DNA of 14,771 nt from contig CAZCUR010000061.1 in the NCBI GenBank assembly GCA_964501815.1, positions 1-14,771 of the forward strand, read 5' to 3'. The stretch comes from Geothermobacter sp964501815. GTDB taxonomy: Bacteria > Desulfobacterota > Desulfuromonadia > Desulfuromonadales > Geothermobacteraceae. The notes below the pieces were generated by a model, which was given only the letters and a program-made list of their open reading frames with translations, searched no databases and was not told the origin of the DNA. Made by a program: the position numbers and the translations under genes. Shown one piece after another: positions 13,416 through 14,771 of this stretch (position 1 is the first letter of the stretch; each line of letters starts with the position of its first letter).

Positions 13416-14282
13416 ATGAAAAGCAGCACGACTCGCTCTCCCATCCGATTTGCCAGCGCCCGCCTGGCAGACCCAGAACTGGAACAGGCCTTTCGCCACG
13501 AGATCCTGGCCGAACGCCGGCGTCCGACCGCCATCCTGCTCGCCGTCATCGGCCTGATCTCCCTGCTGGCGATGATCCCGGATGCCCTTGTGCTCAAGGC
13601 ATCCCCCGACCGGCAATGGTTCAACCATGTGCTGAGCCTGGGATTCACCTGTGTCTGTCTGGCAGCAAGCTGGCTTGTGGGCCGGTGCCACACCACCCGG
13701 CACCTCGACCTGCTGCTGACCGGCTGGTGGCTGGCAGCCATCGTGACAGTCCTGGCCGGCAATACTTCCTATCCTGGCAACAGCAACCTCTTTATCGTCT
13801 TTGATATCTTGATTCCGGTCGCCATTTATCTGCTTTTTCCCATTGGCCTGCGCACCCAGGTGGGACTGGCCGTTCTGTTCACCCTCCTCGACGACCTTCT
13901 CGTGGCCGGAAGCCATACCATAACGCCACAGGAAAAGGCCTTCGTCGCCCTGGCATTCATCAGCGCCCATGTGATCGGCCTGGTCAGCTGCTGGTATCTG
14001 CATACCGGCCGGCGCCGCCTCTTTCTGGGCAAACGTCGGGAAGAGGAAGAACGGCAGCGCGCCGAGAAACTGCGGGAAGAGGTCCGGGTACTGCGCGGTA
14101 TCCTGCCGATCTGCTCCTACTGCAAAAGCATCCGGGATGACGAGGGCTACTGGCACGAGGTCGACCGCTATATCGCCAGTCATAGCGAGGTCGATTTCAG
14201 CCACGGCATCTGCCCCGACTGCATGGCTCGGCATTTCCCGCAGGAATATGCCCGTATGAAAGCCATGAAAACAGAGGAATGA
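13416..14282 (+). CDS. Six-pass membrane protein with LPICxxCK zinc-finger-like tail
   Basis: 288 residues. About six membrane helices (38-60, 69-89, 97-114, 124-142, 146-166, 174-195) are followed by a basic and acidic coiled coil (about 203-228). The tail, residues 228-275, includes LPICSYCKSIRDDEGYW and FSHGICPDCM, giving C233, C236, C266 and C269, a likely zinc site. From memory, this tail is widespread at the C-termini of response regulators, PAS proteins and diguanylate cyclases in deltaproteobacteria, where it is thought to be a signalling output or interaction module; its function is unknown. Here it is attached directly to a membrane sensor-like domain without kinase or GGDEF. It follows the fusion gene by 94 bases and precedes the GFA gene by 28 bases. 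Confidence 0.75.
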   Translation: MKSSTTRSPIRFASARLADPELEQAFRHEILAERRRPTAILLAVIGLISLLAMIPDALVLKASPDRQWFNHVLSLGFTCVCLAASWLVGRCHTTRHLDLLLTGWWLAAIVTVLAGNTSYPGNSNLFIVFDILIPVAIYLLFPIGLRTQVGLAVLFTLLDDLLVAGSHTITPQEKAFVALAFISAHVIGLVSCWYLHTGRRRLFLGKRREEEERQRAEKLREEVRVLRGILPICSYCKSIRDDEGYWHEVDRYIASHSEVDFSHGICPDCMARHFPQEYARMKAMKTEE

Positions 14283-14298
14283 ACACCCGTCCAGACCA

Positions 14299-14304
14299 GG
14301 GAGG
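14299..14304 (+). promoter_or_regulatory. Ribosome binding site of the GFA-family gene
   Basis: GGGAGG lies six bases before the ATG at 14311, fixing the start and indicating efficient translation. Confidence 0.7.
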
Positions 14305-14310
14305 TCCGTC

Positions 14311-14721
14311 ATGTCCGAATCCTTGACCGGCCGCTGCGCCTGCGGCGCCATCAGCTACACCATCGGCACCCGCATCCGCCAGGCGGTGAACTGCCACTGC
14401 AGCATGTGCCGCCGCCACAACGGCAGTGCCTTTTCCAGTTACGCCGTGGTGCCCGACAAGTACTTCGAGCTGTCCGACCCGGACGGCGCCCTGTCCGGCT
14501 ACGGCTTTTCCGAGCGGGTAAAAAAGCACTTCTGCGCCCGCTGCGGCACCCCGCTGTTCAACCAGAACGGCCGCTATCCCAATTACAGCATGATCTATTT
14601 GGGAACCCTCGACGAGCCCGAACGCGTCACCATCAAGGCCAACATCCACTGCGCCAGCGCCCTCGACTGGGTCAGCGAGGTCGACGCCATCAACAGCTAT
14701 CCGGAGGATTTCGAGGGGTGA
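14311..14721 (+). CDS. GFA/CENP-V family zinc protein
   Basis: 136 residues, the normal size of a stand-alone GFA (glutathione-dependent formaldehyde-activating enzyme-like) domain. Zinc-binding cysteines are in place: GRCACG (C9, C11), NCHCSMC (C28, C30, C33) and CARCGTPL (C75, C78). The founding member was described as Gfa, helping formaldehyde react with glutathione, but most family members have no proven substrate, and glutathione is not certain in this type of bacterium. The call is therefore at family level. The start has an excellent ribosome binding site. It follows the membrane protein gene by 28 bases and may be cotranscribed with it. Confidence 0.9.
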   Translation: MSESLTGRCACGAISYTIGTRIRQAVNCHCSMCRRHNGSAFSSYAVVPDKYFELSDPDGALSGYGFSERVKKHFCARCGTPLFNQNGRYPNYSMIYLGTLDEPERVTIKANIHCASALDWVSEVDAINSYPEDFEG

Positions 14722-14769
14722 TTGTATCGTGACAGGCGCTGGTGTATAAACGCGTGGTTGTCATACATG
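14722..14769 (+). promoter_or_regulatory. Possible promoter for a gene beyond the right edge
   Basis: TTGTAT (14722-14727) and TATAAA (14745-14750) are 17 bases apart, and an ATG appears at 14767. The -35 is weak and the downstream gene is not in the window, so this is tentative. Confidence 0.25.
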
Positions 14770-14771
14770 GC

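Noticed and set aside
1..14771. rRNA, tRNA, CRISPR array, transposase, integrase or phage genes
   Set aside because: None of their signatures were seen on either strand by eye; a tRNA or ncRNA search program could still find something short in the intergenic gaps.

Overview
The window is about 14.8 kb of GC-rich chromosomal DNA with densely packed genes. Gene content and family flavour suggest a deltaproteobacterium of the Desulfuromonadales (Geobacter, Desulfuromonas or Pelobacter type). The pointers are an AhbD-like radical SAM heme synthase, a low-molecular-weight siroheme reductase next to a rubredoxin protein, the LPICxxCKxIRDDxGYW zinc-finger tail, and a dispersed CTCTGTG-type repeat. 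This assignment is inference. No rRNA, tRNA, CRISPR array, transposase or phage gene was seen, so this looks like ordinary chromosome rather than an island.

Layout from left to right. (1) A radical SAM/SPASM protein on the minus strand (81-1190), probably AhbD of the alternative siroheme-dependent heme pathway, with a dispersed repeat past its 3' end. (2) A divergent plus-strand gene (1397-3538) for a two-pass membrane protein that joins a HAMP/PAS sensor and a degenerate histidine-kinase-like core to a DEDDh 3'-5' exonuclease. It has a good sigma-70 promoter and ends at a bidirectional terminator. (3) A minus-strand nitronate monooxygenase-family flavoprotein (3613-4701). (4) A divergent two-component system (4823-6480): a histidine kinase and an OmpR/PhoB-type regulator with an ATGA overlap, preceded by a tandem 11-bp direct repeat resembling a PhoB-type box. 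(5) A minus-strand redox pair (7779-6490): a rubredoxin/DUF2231 membrane protein followed by a small assimilatory-type sulfite/nitrite reductase. (6) A plus-strand pair: a PIG3-type NAD(P)H quinone oxidoreductase and a divergent shikimate kinase (7912-9430), closed by a strong terminator. (7) A minus-strand pair: an orphan GspG-like pseudopilin and a membrane-anchored double zinc-ribbon protein (10937-9523), preceded by a sigma-54-like promoter and an inverted repeat. (8) A plus-strand run (11126-14721): a TVP38/VTT membrane domain fused to a MerA/LPD-type flavoprotein, a six-pass membrane protein with an LPICxxCK tail, and a GFA/CENP-V zinc protein.

The main themes are redox flavo- and metalloenzymes and membrane-linked signalling. 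The least conventional items are the pseudo-kinase/exonuclease fusion, the VTT/disulfide-reductase fusion with Tyr at the usual catalytic His position, the rubredoxin-membrane protein/siroheme reductase pair, and the orphan pseudopilin/zinc-ribbon operon with its sigma-54-like control region. None can be called new without database searches.
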